Part shown: in pieces, positions 45,198 through 60,262 of the stretch
Layout: each line of letters starts with the position of its first letter
Numbering within the stretch: the stretch's first letter is position 1
From: a secondary endosymbiont of Heteropsylla cubana
GTDB lineage: Bacteria; Pseudomonadota; Gammaproteobacteria; Enterobacterales; Enterobacteriaceae
Length of the DNA: 64,000 nt
Direction: 5' to 3'
NCBI RefSeq assembly: GCF_000287355.1
Contig: NC_018420.1
Location: 868,001 to 932,000, forward strand
Notes under the pieces: generated by a model
What the model was told of the DNA's origin: nothing
The model's database searches: none
What the model saw: only the letters and a program-made list of their open reading frames with translations
Translations under genes and position numbers: made by a program

Positions 45198-45998
45198 TTG
45201 GAGATTACCGCACTTCAAATCGTACTGATATTCGTTATCGCCTGTATTGCTGGAATGGGGTCAATACTCGATGAATTTCAGTTTCACCGCCCACTAGTAG
45301 CTTGTAGTTTAATTGGCTTAGTGCTTGGAGATATTAAAACCGGTATTATTATTGGCGGGACTTTAGAAATGATCGCGCTAGGATGGATGAATATCGGTGC
45401 TGCTGTAGCACCTGATGCAGCTTTAGCTTCTATTATCTCCACTATTTTAGTGATAGCTGGAAATCAAAGTATTGGTGCCGGTATTGCTCTAGCTATTCCG
45501 CTAGCTGCTGCCGGACAAGTTCTAACTATTGTTGTACGTACCATTACAGTTGCTTTTCAGCATGCAGCTGACAGTGCAGCTGAACGTGGAAACCTCACAA
45601 CACTAACTTGGATCCATCTTTCTGCTCTACTACTACAAGCTATGCGTATCGCTATTCCAGCAATAATTGTAGGCATTTCAGTAAGAACTGATACCGTAAG
45701 TACCATACTTCATTCTATCCCTGAAGTTGTTACAAATGGTTTAAACATTGCTGGTGGAATGATTGTTGTCGTTGGTTATGCTATGGTGATCAACATGATG
45801 CGTGCAGGGTATTTAATGCCTTTCTTTTATCTCGGTTTTGTCATTGCTGCTTTCGCCAATTTTAATTTGGTAGCATTAGGGGTAATAGGCGTGGTTATGG
45901 CTATGCTGTATATCCAACTTAATCCACGTTATAATCGAATACAAGGACAAGTTACACCACAGGGCAATGATGACCTCGACAATGAACTAGATGAATAG
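45198..45998 (+). CDS. manY: Mannose-type PTS permease IIC (ManY)
   Basis: ManY is one of two membrane subunits that move the sugar. It is strongly hydrophobic and nearly identical to E. coli: GMGSILDEFQFHRPL, GGTLEMIALGWMNIGAAVAP, IAGNQSIGAGIALAIPLAAA and VVGYAMVINMMRAGYLMPFF. The frame is open to 45162, but I place the start at TTG 45198: AGGAG at 45186-45190 is 7 bases upstream, the protein then begins (M)EITALQIV, and the length becomes 266 aa, equal to E. coli. The high conservation in an eroding genome argues for strong selection on sugar uptake. Confidence 0.96.
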   Translation: MEITALQIVLIFVIACIAGMGSILDEFQFHRPLVACSLIGLVLGDIKTGIIIGGTLEMIALGWMNIGAAVAPDAALASIISTILVIAGNQSIGAGIALAIPLAAAGQVLTIVVRTITVAFQHAADSAAERGNLTTLTWIHLSALLLQAMRIAIPAIIVGISVRTDTVSTILHSIPEVVTNGLNIAGGMIVVVGYAMVINMMRAGYLMPFFYLGFVIAAFANFNLVALGVIGVVMAMLYIQLNPRYNRIQGQVTPQGNDDLDNELDE

Positions 45999-46007
45999 GT
46001 GATATAA

Positions 46008-46859
46008 ATGGTTGATACTATTATAGCTATAGAGCAGAAAAAACTAACACCAAGTGATATACGTAGCGTATTTATCCGATCTAATCTTGCTCAGGGATCT
46101 TGGAATTTTGAACGTATGCAGGCGCTTGGTTTTTGTTTTTCTATGATACCAGTTATTCGTCGCTTGTATCCAGAAAACAATGAACATCGCAAACAGGCGA
46201 TTAAACGACATCTAGAATTTTTTAATACACACCCCTATGTAGGTGCACCAATACTAGGAGTGACAATGGCTATGGAAGAACAACGGGCTAATGGCGCACC
46301 AATTGATGATGCTGCAATTAACGGTATCAAAGTGGGACTAATGGGACCATTAGCGGGCGTTGGCGACCCTATCTTTTGGGGGACAGTAAGACCAGTATTT
46401 GCCGCACTAGGTTCTGGAATTGCGATGACAGGTAGTCTTATTGGTCCATTGTTGTTCTTTATATTATTTAATACAATACGATTAGCAACACGTTATTACG
46501 GTGTAGCTTATGGCTATCGTAAAGGTATTAATATCGTTAATGATATGGATGGCGGATTTCTACAAAAACTAACAGAAGGAGCGTCAATTTTAGGATTATT
46601 TATTATGGGGGCATTAGTTAATAAATGGACACATGTTAATATCCCCTTTGTCATCTCTAGTATTACTAATTCTGAAGGAAAAACTACAGTAACCACGGTA
46701 CAAACAATTTTAGATCAACTCATGCCCGGTTTAGTGCCTTTATTATTAACTTTTGGATGCATGTGGCTACTTCATCGTAAGGTTAATGCGTTATGGATCA
46801 TCATGGGTTTTTTTATTATCGGTATCCTCGGTTATTGGTCTAAATTACTTTCCATATAA
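46008..46859 (+). CDS. manZ: Mannose-type PTS permease IID (ManZ)
   Basis: ManZ forms the second membrane subunit of the EII-Man transporter. It has conserved IRSNLAQGSWNFERMQALGF, HLEFFNTHPYVGAPILGVTMAMEE and GLMGPLAGVGDPIFWGT. The C-terminal part has several membrane segments. It is 283 aa, near E. coli. AGGTG precedes the ATG, and it starts nine bases after manY. The operon is complete, which suggests the symbiont takes hexoses from host fluids. A GC-rich hairpin follows. Confidence 0.97.
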   Translation: MVDTIIAIEQKKLTPSDIRSVFIRSNLAQGSWNFERMQALGFCFSMIPVIRRLYPENNEHRKQAIKRHLEFFNTHPYVGAPILGVTMAMEEQRANGAPIDDAAINGIKVGLMGPLAGVGDPIFWGTVRPVFAALGSGIAMTGSLIGPLLFFILFNTIRLATRYYGVAYGYRKGINIVNDMDGGFLQKLTEGASILGLFIMGALVNKWTHVNIPFVISSITNSEGKTTVTTVQTILDQLMPGLVPLLLTFGCMWLLHRKVNALWIIMGFFIIGILGYWSKLLSI

Positions 46860-46872
46860 GTCTAGTATTAAA

Positions 46873-46895
46873 AACGGGGATCAAAATTCCCCGTT
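46873..46895 (+). terminator. Hairpin after manZ
   Basis: AACGGGGA and TCCCCGTT form a perfect 8-bp stem with a 7-base loop, 13 bases after the manZ stop. No long T-run follows on the plus strand (CTAATC), so it may end or protect the man transcript. Confidence 0.55.
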
Positions 46896-47894
46896 CTAAT
46901 CAATAAAAATATATATATTATTTTAATAGATTTGTTATAGCTGTATAAAAAAATTATATTAATGATAATTTATATTAATATCCCTGATAGATAACATAAA
47001 TTTTATTAATATAAGCAATAAACCGTCTTGTTACAAAACTGATTTTACTTATTAATATTTTTTTATTTTTCATAAAGAAAATAACGTGTTTTCTGTTGTT
47101 ATTTATCAAATATAATGTAAACTTCTTTTTTATAAGTAATATCAAAACAATGGTTTTGTATCTGATTTAATCAAATTAAATAAATTAAAATTATTTAATA
47201 TTATAAATAATTGTTCTCTAAAACATCTCTGTTTTTTAAAAAGATATAATTATATATATTTTCTTAATTAATTATTTAAATAAAAATTTTATTTTATTAC
47301 ATAAAAAGTATTTATTCTTACTGAAATTTAATGCTAATTTAAGATTGAAATATCTTTATTTAAATAAAATAAATAATCAACAAAAATATAATATAGCTAT
47401 GTATTTTAATACGTTAAATTTTCTTATAACGAAGAAATCTAAAAAGATATATTGATAAAATCAATATAAATGTTAATTAAAAAAAATCTTTTATATAACA
47501 AATAAAATTAGACATGTAATATTTTTTAAGTTAAGGAATAAATTAACTATATAAGTATTTAATTTTATTATATAAGAGAAAACGTATATTTCTAATTGTA
47601 AGTATATTAGATTTTTGTAAGAACTACATTTTTATTGCTTTATTCTTATAAAAAATTAACAATAGATTTCAGTTGATTACAAAGAATAACATAAATAACT
47701 CTCAAGTAATTTTAACAGTTGTAAATTTCAAGAAGTTCTCTTTTCTTATTATAATTCACTTTTTATACGTTTAATTTAAGGGAAAAATATTAAATTTTTT
47801 ATTTTTCTGCTTACATAAATAAAAAATTTAAAGATTAATGATCTGTATAATAGATAAAGAAAGTAATTCTCTAAGAAAAAAAGTAAGCGATTTT
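46896..47894. other. Gene-free spacer at the expected secF position
   Basis: secF follows secD in E. coli and would lie here on the minus strand. The sequence is among the most AT-rich of the window, and I see no legible trace. Confidence 0.5.
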
Positions 47895-49580
47895 TAATAG
47901 AAACCATCTTTTTTAGATCCTAAACCATTAAGTTTTCATGCCTCGCACCTAAATTCAGTGCTAATAAATTAAACATATAAATAAAATTAATAAAATCAAT
48001 AAATACGTTACTATCTGTAGTTCTCGCCGTAAAAACAATACTTTCAATTTTAGAAACAACACTTTAACGTTATACTGAAAACAACAAAATAAATCCAATA
48101 ACCAAGATTAACGTAACAATGAAAACCAAGATGATGATAAGACCAAATTTCGATACGAATCCAGCATAAGAAAGAATGGTTACTAATACCACCTCCCCCT
48201 ATTCAGAAAATAAACGTATATCTCTATATAACATTCTTTTTTTTTCCTAAAGTTAGATTAATAGTACGTTCTCCAACTACTTGAAGTGGTGCACGTAAAG
48301 GTCTAGTCTTCAATAATAGAGCGAATTATCGAGTTTTATTAGGATCTGAATCCCCATGATACGCAATTTTTATAATTAAAATTAAATAATAGTAATATAC
48401 TTCCCCATTTCTCAACACAAAAGAGTTTCTTGTATCTTTTTTTTTCAGTGTTTAGTAATCAACAAACAAGGCAAGAATTAACTTCCCTGTGTTCTTTTTT
48501 TTATAAAATTAGATATGATAATACCACCCATTTTATTAAAAAATATATTTATTTCCGGATAGTTATATTTATTCACGCTATAAGAACACACAGCAGTATA
48601 ATCAACTGTCAGGATAACTGGTTTTATACAATAACTAGCTAATAACTGTCTATGGTATTTTTTATTTATTAATCCTTTAGACTAAGCAGATTAACGGAAT
48701 GACTTTCCTCTGCTATAGCATTAATTTCACGGAATTTTAATATTACATTTTCGAAAAAAATTCTTCAGCACAACCGACATCATAGATGTCGGGTAATTTA
48801 ACTACAATACGATCAACACCTTATGTTGTATTGTATAAAGATTCGGGTAAACCTAGTTAGTAATTCAGTTACGTAAAACACTTATAATTTATTGCAGTGA
48901 GTATTCAGAAACTTATCGTATTTTATTATAAAAAATCCTCATATAAAGTGTCTTTATTCTGATTTTTTATTTTTCAAAATTAAGATGAACACCTTTCAAT
49001 AAAGGTGCTTTATCTCGGTCTATAGAATTAATAAAACAGAAGTTTTTAGAATAATTTTCACATGTCTAACCTAAGCATTACAAATAAGCAAATCGTATAA
49101 ATCTAGGAAAAAGATATTTGTCATCTGTGCTTTTAATTTATTAAAAGCAATATCCCAATCTTTCTGCATCAAAAAAACATATAAGCTCCACGTGAATCTA
49201 CCCTGTATAGGGTATGGGATATACCCCCAGCATAGTTAACTAATGAAAACTCTCTTGATGAGAGATCATCATCAATAAAATAATCACTATAAAGCAAACT
49301 TATAAGTATTTTATATACATGAAACTATAAATCTAAGTTGCAAAAAAGTAATAAAAAATTCCTTTTTCCAGACAAGAAACTTGTAAAAAACATACTAATT
49401 TCATTGGTATATTCATAATAATTAACAATTGCTGATTATCTAGCTTTAATAGCTTGAATGCTTAGTAGTTTAAATAAAAAAAATCTTTACTACATACAGT
49501 TAAAACGTGTAAACCATTCCGGTAGTAATTACCACAATTACAATAATCTACTTTTATGTAAGATCATAATAGTTCAACAT
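47895..49580 (-). pseudogene. secD: Pseudogene of protein translocase subunit SecD
   Basis: SecD with SecF helps the Sec translocon finish protein export using the proton gradient. Beginning 27 bases after yajC on the minus strand, AAGGAAAA and an ATG are still in place, and the reading is MLNYYDLT-stop-K-stop-IIVIVVITTGMVYTF (E. coli MLNRYPLWKYVMLIVVIVIGLLYAL). Further on come DSRGAYMFFLMQKDWDIAF (GLDLRGGVHFLMEVDMDTAL), DPNKTR-stop-FALLL, LRAPLQVVGERTINLTLG, KFGLIIILVFIVTLILVIGF and TTDSNVFID. Several stops, frameshifts and deletions make it non-functional. The order tgt-yajC-secD is the enterobacterial one. Small plus-strand frames here are shadows. Confidence 0.88.
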
Positions 49581-49606
49581 TATAATTTTCCTTATTAAAT
49601 CAACGA

Positions 49607-49939
49607 TTAAAGAGATTTAATAGTCCCTTTTGGTAAAACAGCAACTATAAAATCACGCTTAATAATAACTTCATTGATGTCGTTAAGCGCGATAAAAATA
49701 TAATCATTATCAGTAACCTTAATTACATGGCCGACTAAACCACCAGTTGTTAGTACTTCATCTCCTCTAGTAATTGAATTCATTAATTTCTTATGTAAAT
49801 TAGCTTGTTTTTTCTGTGGCCGAAGAACCATAAAATAAAAAATTAAGCAAAAAACCACTAACATCACTACTAAAGAATAAGGGCTAGATTGATGCGAAAG
49901 AGCGGTTGATTTAGTGATATCAGAAACAAAAAAATTCAT
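49607..49939 (-). CDS. yajC: Sec translocon accessory protein YajC
   Basis: YajC is a small single-span inner-membrane protein that associates with SecDF-YidC and the Sec channel. It has one membrane segment at about 22-42 (YSLVVMLVVFCLIFYFMVLRP), then a soluble tail with GDEVLTTGGLVGHVIKV and VIKRDFIVAVLPKGTIKSL. The length of 110 aa equals E. coli. It is kept intact although the secD gene behind it is ruined, so it may act with SecYEG or YidC alone, or be under weak selection. It lies 29 bases after tgt. Confidence 0.95.
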   Translation of the reverse strand: MNFFVSDITKSTALSHQSSPYSLVVMLVVFCLIFYFMVLRPQKKQANLHKKLMNSITRGDEVLTTGGLVGHVIKVTDNDYIFIALNDINEVIIKRDFIVAVLPKGTIKSL

Positions 49940-49968
49940 TTAAATCCTCTTATTGTTAAAATCGACAA

Positions 49969-53107
<3,139 letters not shown>

Positions 53108-54061
53108 TTATTTACGTAAATGCACTCTTTTCACTACATGATTTGTGCTTTTTTCAAGAATAAGGCTTGCACGATTACGGGTGGGCAAAATATTTTCCTG
53201 AAGATTTCGGCTATTAACGTCCTTCCATAATTGACTGGCAATGCTAATCACTTCCTCTATGGTGAGTTTCGAATAATGATAAAAATGAGACTTAGAATCA
53301 GAAAATGCACCTCTGCATAACTTTAAAAAACGATTAATATACCAGCTTTTAATGAGATTTTCATGGGCATCAACATAAATAGAAAAATCGATAAAATCAG
53401 AAATGAATTCGCAATGTGATTTATAAAAACGATTCCTACTACTTTGCAACACATTTAACCCTTCTAGTATTAAGATATCTGGTTGAAGAATGATTTTTTG
53501 TTTATTTGGTACGATATCGTAAATTAAATGTGAATAGACCGGAACTGTTATCCGTCGCACCAAACCTGCTTTTAGTGTAGAAATAAAATTTAGTAAGCTA
53601 ACTATATCATAAGATTGTGGAAATCCTTTTTTTTGCATAAGATCTCGTTGCTTAAGTACTTTATTCGGATATAAAAAACCATCTGTTGTCACTAATTCTA
53701 CCCTACGATTTCCAGACCATCCGCTTAATAGTGCTTGTAAAACACGAGCTATTACACTTTTTCCTACTGCTACACTACCGGTAATACCGATTATATAAGG
53801 AATACGTTTACAGTGAGTGCCAAAAAATTGATCTAAAACTGCCTGGTGGCGCAGACTAGAATTAATATACAAATTAAGTAAGCGAGATAACGGAAGATAG
53901 ATTTTCATTACTTCTTGAAAAGAGAGATCTTCATTTGTTCCATTAAGCTTAACGATTTCTTCCTCGGTTATCATAAGAGGTAAAGAATTATGTAATTCAG
54001 CCCACTGTTTTCGGCTAAACTTTAAATATAGTTCAGAGAAAGATTGCATTTTTTTAATCAT
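53108..54061 (-). CDS. coaA: Pantothenate kinase
   Basis: CoaA phosphorylates pantothenate, the controlling step of CoA synthesis, and is inhibited by CoA in E. coli. The P-loop GSVAVGKS is at residues 95-102. [35 protein letters not shown] and [10 protein letters not shown]-type segments ([20 protein letters not shown]) follow. It is 317 aa (E. coli 316). The ATG at 54061 has no clear ribosome binding site; an ATG four codons inside is the alternative. It suggests that pantothenate, made or imported, is turned into CoA by the symbiont. Confidence 0.95.
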   Translation of the reverse strand: MIKKMQSFSELYLKFSRKQWAELHNSLPLMITEEEIVKLNGTNEDLSFQEVMKIYLPLSRLLNLYINSSLRHQAVLDQFFGTHCKRIPYIIGITGSVAVGKSVIARVLQALLSGWSGNRRVELVTTDGFLYPNKVLKQRDLMQKKGFPQSYDIVSLLNFISTLKAGLVRRITVPVYSHLIYDIVPNKQKIILQPDILILEGLNVLQSSRNRFYKSHCEFISDFIDFSIYVDAHENLIKSWYINRFLKLCRGAFSDSKSHFYHYSKLTIEEVISIASQLWKDVNSRNLQENILPTRNRASLILEKSTNHVVKRVHLRK

Positions 54062-55383
54062 AATGCGAAATTAGCATCTAAAATCGTCTATCCTTAGGAG
54101 TAAGAAGCTCACTTGGAGAGAAACAGTGAGTTATATACACCGCATACGTGTATTCAGAGTTAAATTTATTATAAACAAGATTCGCTATAAAAATTAAACT
54201 CTGAAATAGCTATAAAACGTTCTAAATTAATATTTTCAGAACATGAGTTCATGTAGAACATAATTCTTCTATAAATTTAAATATTTAGTAATATTTAAAT
54301 AAAAAAAATAGTTAACTGTCTATTTTTTAATAAAATGCGTTGTATTTAATGTCTAATTATAATTTTTAACATCTAACATTTTTAGATGAAAAGTTACAAT
54401 AATAAATATATTTATTTAAAATACAAATTTTAATCGGGATGAATCGTTAATAAACTTAACAATCATATTTTATGAATAATATTAATTATTATATATCAAA
54501 TTACTTTCTAATTTTTTTGAGAAAATATAATAAATAGAAACATCAACTCATATAATATGATACATTTTATTATCACTGATAATAAAATTATTGAGATTAT
54601 ATATGATATATAAAGATTGAAATAACATTGTTATAAAAAAATTTGAAGATTGTAAAAAGAAATAATAAAAGAAGTTTATATGTAGATGAAGTTGTCCATG
54701 ATGAAATCGTATTTCATGGAATATGAATGAAGATAAGATCCTATTAGCTTTTATAAATAAGATTCATAAAAAAACAAACATACTATCAACAATCACCATA
54801 TTTAATATAAACCACTGATTTAAATACAAAATATTAATCAATAAAATTAAATCATGCTTCAATTTTATTTAAAAACTAACACCTTACTATGATATTAACA
54901 TTTTCGCTTTATTTTAATAAAATAACTTCTCAAAACAGCGAGAAATTTGTAAGAACCTAATAACTAAAAAATATTCTATATTCTGAGTTAAAACATTACA
55001 TGAAGTAATTTTTAAAACTTTAATCCGATGTAAAGATAAATACGATACCAGTGCAAGTTATAAAATTATCTAATTAAACATAATGAATAATAATTTAATT
55101 CTTATTAATAATTAATATGTATTTATACACATGGTTACTACTGTTTGTCTGCGTAATAGATGTTCTCATATGTAAAAAAAAGATACCTATAATAATGTAT
55201 CTCAACATATTTCCACAACATTGAATTTATACTTTATTAACTTCGTTATGTTAAGATGCTAGTATTTACTACTATTGAAAAGTACCCGCAAGATATACTT
55301 CTCTTATGTTAGAGAAGGCAAACAACACGAAACGTAAATCGTCTTTATAAGAAGAATCGTCTGAGCTATATGCCCAACAAAAT
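54062..55383. other. Gene-free spacer between coaA and pepN
   Basis: There is no gene. A 7-bp hairpin (CTTCTCT/AGAGAAG, 55298-55317) lies about 65 bases downstream of pepN and may stabilise or end its transcript. Confidence 0.5.
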
Positions 55384-58002
55384 TTATACTTTGGTGAGCG
55401 CTTTGCTTACTTTTTCAAATAAATCACCAGATAAATTTTCTAGATTTTTTAAATCTTCTAAAGCTGAATACATCAATTTCTGTCGTTCTAAGTTATAACG
55501 TTTTACTCTTATGAGCGGTTCAACCATTATCGAAGATAACTGTGGATTATAAATATTTAAGTCAGTTAAAATCTCTACTAAAAACGCATATCCATTACCG
55601 TTAACTTCATGAAATGCAGCTGGATTATTAGAAGAAAATGCTCCTATGAGAGCCCGAACTCTGTTTGGGTTTTTAAGATTAAAAGAACGATGATTAAGTA
55701 AAGTTTTCACCTTATACAGGACATCCGGCGCTGGACTAGTAGCTTGTACTTTAAACCACTTATCCATAACCAAACCATCCTGATACCAACGATCATCAAA
55801 CTGAGTTAGTAGCTGATTTTGACAAGGTAGTTGTGCCGCTGTTGCCGCTACTATTGCTGCTAGCGTATCTGTCATATTATCTGCCTGATGATATTGTTCT
55901 GTAATAAGATGCACTGCAAGCTTTTCATCCCCAAAAGCTAGATAATACAAACAACAGTTACGTAATGCGCGCAACCCGATATCACGATGTTCGATCCGAT
56001 ATATACCTCTAGGATTGGATCGGTAAACTGTTAAAAACTCATCTCTTAATTCATTTGCAATCCAAATTGTTAGTACATTACGTACATGATGAATAGCAAT
56101 TGGATCCACACAATCAAACCAACTAGCCATTTCATTTTCAGTTGGTAGCATAATAATTTCTGCCACCAATGCTGGATCTAATCCAGGATTAGATAAAATC
56201 TTACGGAAGGCGTCAACAATATGTAATGGTAGATTTAGTGAATTTCCTGTTTGATAGAGTGTTACATTTAAACGAACATAAATAGATAGTAAGCTTTGTG
56301 TTGCATCCCACCGAGAAAAATCATTAGTAGAAAAAAGCATCAGTGTAATTAGTTCTTTATCCCTATAAGGGTAGTCTACCCTTACCGGTGCTGAGAAATT
56401 CCTTAATAGGGAAGGAATAGGACGTGAAGGTACTCGATCAAAGGTAAAACTCTGTATACTTTCATTTATATTTAATATTTTATTGAGCATCACACCATTA
56501 TATTGAAGAGGAATGACTGCTCCATGAACATCGTATAATTCAATATCTAATGGAATATGCAATGATTTTTTTTCTGGTTGATCTAGGGTAGGTAACGTTT
56601 TTTGTGTGACATAAAGTGTATACTGGTTGAGTGTATTATTATAATCATCTCGCACAGTTAATAATGGTGTTCCTGACTGACTATACCAACGACGAAATAA
56701 CGTTAAATCAATCTTTACGGCTTCCTCCATAGACACCAGAAAATCTTCACATGTAACAGCATTTCCATCATGACGTGACACATAGTAACGCATACCTGCT
56801 TGAAATTTTTCTTCTCCAAGTAAAGTATGAAGCATCCGAATAACCTCTGCACCCTTTTCATATACGGTTAAAGTATAAAAATTGTTTATTTCAATTACTT
56901 TATCTGGACGAATAGGATGCGCCATCGGGCTAGCATCTTCAGCAAATTGTTCACTTCGCATGATACGAACGTTATTGATTCGATTTACAACACGTGACCC
57001 AATATCTGAACTAAATTCCTGATCTCGAAAAACCGTTAACCCCTCTTTTAGACTAAGCTGAAACCAATCACGACAAGTAATACGATTTCCAGTCCAATTG
57101 TGAAAATATTCATGACCGATAACCCGTTCAATATTTAGATAATCTATATCAGTTGCTGTATCCATTCTAGCCAGTACATACTTAGCATTAAAAATGTTAA
57201 GCCCTTTATTTTCCATTGCCCCCATGTTGAAAAAATCGACTGCGACTATCATATAGATATCTAAATCATACTCAAAACCAAAACGAGTTTCATCCCACCG
57301 CATTGCACGTTTAAGGGAAGCCATAGCCCAATCCGCGCGTTCTAAATTGCCGCAATCAACAAATATTTCTAATTTCACTTCTCGCCCAGAACAGGTAATA
57401 AATTTATCTTGTAGCACATCAAAATTTCCCGCAACTAGTGCAAATAGATAAGAGGGTTTGGGAAAAGGATCTTCCCATACCACCCAATGTTTCCCCTCAC
57501 CAGTATCCCCGAAATTAACAAGATTTCCATTGGAAAGCAAATAAGGATACTGTTTCTTATCTGCTAAGATGCGGGTGGTAAAGCGAGCCAAGACATCTGG
57601 GCGATCTAAGTAAAAAGTAATATGGCGGAAACCTTCTGCTTCACATTGAGTGCAAATGGTTTTTTTAGAGAGATACAGTCCATCAAGTGCAGTATTATTT
57701 TTCGGATAAATCAGCGTTTTTACTGTCAAAGTAAAAGTGTTTGGTAATTCCTCAATAATTAGAATATCTTCTTCTAAGCGATAACGAGTAGGTTCTTTAC
57801 CATCTATCTGAAGGTTTATAAGACGTAAATCTTTACCGTTAAGCACTAAAGGTGTGCCGGCTTTTCCTTGAAGAACAACAGTACTGATTGCGGTAACCGT
57901 AGTAATATCGGCATTAAGATCAAAATCAAGATGAATATTAGTAATAGTATAGTCAGTAGCACGATAATCATGTCGATACTTTTCTTTCTGTTGTTGCATC
58001 AT
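55384..58002 (-). CDS. pepN: Aminopeptidase N
   Basis: PepN is the main cytosolic M1 zinc aminopeptidase, which finishes degradation of peptides made by ATP-dependent proteases. The exopeptidase motif GAMENKGLNIFN is followed by the zinc site HEYFHNW (His297, Glu298, His301) and Glu320 in LSLKEGLTVFRDQEF, at the same residue numbers as in E. coli. TVYEKGAEVIRMLHTLLG and DGNAVTCEDF follow. It is 872 aa (E. coli 870) with no break, and lies alone. It may recycle amino acids or supply them to the host, which is an inference. Confidence 0.97.
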   Translation of the reverse strand: MMQQQKEKYRHDYRATDYTITNIHLDFDLNADITTVTAISTVVLQGKAGTPLVLNGKDLRLINLQIDGKEPTRYRLEEDILIIEELPNTFTLTVKTLIYPKNNTALDGLYLSKKTICTQCEAEGFRHITFYLDRPDVLARFTTRILADKKQYPYLLSNGNLVNFGDTGEGKHWVVWEDPFPKPSYLFALVAGNFDVLQDKFITCSGREVKLEIFVDCGNLERADWAMASLKRAMRWDETRFGFEYDLDIYMIVAVDFFNMGAMENKGLNIFNAKYVLARMDTATDIDYLNIERVIGHEYFHNWTGNRITCRDWFQLSLKEGLTVFRDQEFSSDIGSRVVNRINNVRIMRSEQFAEDASPMAHPIRPDKVIEINNFYTLTVYEKGAEVIRMLHTLLGEEKFQAGMRYYVSRHDGNAVTCEDFLVSMEEAVKIDLTLFRRWYSQSGTPLLTVRDDYNNTLNQYTLYVTQKTLPTLDQPEKKSLHIPLDIELYDVHGAVIPLQYNGVMLNKILNINESIQSFTFDRVPSRPIPSLLRNFSAPVRVDYPYRDKELITLMLFSTNDFSRWDATQSLLSIYVRLNVTLYQTGNSLNLPLHIVDAFRKILSNPGLDPALVAEIIMLPTENEMASWFDCVDPIAIHHVRNVLTIWIANELRDEFLTVYRSNPRGIYRIEHRDIGLRALRNCCLYYLAFGDEKLAVHLITEQYHQADNMTDTLAAIVAATAAQLPCQNQLLTQFDDRWYQDGLVMDKWFKVQATSPAPDVLYKVKTLLNHRSFNLKNPNRVRALIGAFSSNNPAAFHEVNGNGYAFLVEILTDLNIYNPQLSSIMVEPLIRVKRYNLERQKLMYSALEDLKNLENLSGDLFEKVSKALTKV

Positions 58003-60262
58003 AGTAAACCTTGTTAGAATCAGTATTAATCTCTAAAGTTTAGTCTATCGACTATTGGGAGGGAATTGCCATAAGTCAACTAAACAAAGTTATTAAAATA
58101 GTTTAATAAGTTATTTTTTTTCCTATGAAAACATATTTTATATATAAATATATGCTTTTGGTTGCTTATTTTTATGTAGTATGTAATTTATATTTTTAAA
58201 AATTCTGGGTTTTAAGTGAATTTTTAACAAGTTTCTGCATATTTACAAGATTGATATTATAATTTTAATTATTGATTAAATTAGGAATTTAAAATACGAT
58301 TTTTTCTAAATCTTAAGGAGATTACATTAGAATATAAATTCTACAGAATTTTAATCTTTTGTTGATAGTTTATATTTTTTAGTATATAAATTATTTTTTT
58401 TAACCTCATTAATAATATTATAAAGTTAACAATATTATTTATTTTAATACAGACTTAGATCTTTTAAAAACTATAGAAAAATTTTATAATTTTCAATTAT
58501 TATTTTAAAATAAACGCATGTAACGTGACGTTAAGTCTTGTTATTTAAACTTGTAACAATAATTATAAATTAATTATAGAAAATTTATTTTAAAAAAAGT
58601 ATGCTCAAGTAATTATTATACAATCTATCTTGTATAAGAAATATATTTTTTCGGTTTATACTTCTATGCATCATCTCCAGTCAAGAAAAAGCTACACTGT
58701 ATATTACATTAATATCTCTAATAAACGAATAAACCATTATGAAAAATTTTACTAAATTACAATTAATCACTAAAACACAGTACATTTTAAAGTTAACTCT
58801 GATCATTATCTAAATAATAAAACTGCTAGATATATTAACAATATGTTTTAATGCATGATCACTGTCACTAGAAAAACTCTAAAGATAAAAGTGTTGTATT
58901 TAATTATAAATATTACTTAAAATAGTGATCTCACATAGAGTAACATTTTATTATGTTATACTTTACCTTTATGCTTGAATTCCAAACAGTAATTGATAAA
59001 TTAACATATACTATAAATTTCTATAACTATTAAAATATTAACCTTTACTACTGAAACATGAATAAAAATATTCAACATGATGAGAAATAATTGTTTAGGC
59101 CATAGACCTCGATTTAAATATTATATGATAAATAATCATTTCAAGAACAATAAAATATAAGTATAAATCTAACATACCTGTAGAATAAAGAAGCTTTCTA
59201 CGCAATAAAAATGAACAAATATAATAAAAATCTTGAAAGTATAAATCAAATAAACCAAACAAGTTAAGAATATGAGTGAGAAAATTTAAATATGTTCAAA
59301 ATATAAAAAATATCTCCGGTTGTTTCAGAAAAAATTTAAAGAAAATATACCGAGATATTTAAAAGCAATTAATAATAGTGTTTAATTATAGAATTCGTTG
59401 ACATATAACCAAGCAAATACACTTTACACTAATAACAATGTTGATATAAGTCGGTTTTTTAGAACAGATACATGAATTTAAATAGCATTACTTTAATTAA
59501 TGTGTATAGAAACAAGTTCCATAAACATCATAGCGTTACTTCTTTCTTATGAACTAAGTAATCTAAACAAACTCACTCTAACTCGTTCAGTTTTGTGAGA
59601 AAAATTAAATAAAACTTACATCAACTATGTTTAGGGAAATTCTATCCCATAAAAACTAAAAATCGTGTAATTAATAGTTAATATTATTTTTTTTTAAAAA
59701 AATCACGAATTTGCTCTATTTAAAAACGTAAATGTTACGTTGACAACAACAAGAATATTATTTAGTAAATAAACACATCAAATAAAAAAAACCAACCCTT
59801 AATTAAAGATTTTTAATCTATTAGATTTTAACTATAACGTTTTATTAGATTTAGTTAATAATTCTAAGTATTTTAATAACCAATCCATCAGATAACAATA
59901 GATCAGAGAAATATTACTATAATTTAAAAAAAAATCAGATGCTATATCTAATAGAAATTTTATTACTAGTATTAAATATTAGGTAATTAGCTATTTATTA
60001 AGAGGTTTATCGTTTTATTACCTTAAAAATAAAATAATATTATGAAAAAATTAAAAATAAATATTTTTATTACTTAATAGCATAAACACTAATAAACTTA
60101 TTTATTTTTAATATTGAGCTAACTACAAATGATTACCTCATTTAGTAACAATTCATTATAAAAAGTTAAATTAATTAGTTTATTCACTTTTAATTAAAAA
60201 GCTGACATTAATCAGATATTATCTTAAAAAATTCAATTTATTAAAACATTTATATGTTACAT
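58003..60262. other. 2.3 kb gene-free spacer upstream of pepN
   Basis: It is very AT-rich. Neither pncB (beside pepN in E. coli) nor nagK (after lolE) is readable. I see no gene, RNA or repeat I can support. Confidence 0.5.

Noticed and set aside
48430-48642. 70-codon plus-strand frame
   Set aside because: It is antisense to the secD pseudogene and has no independent support.
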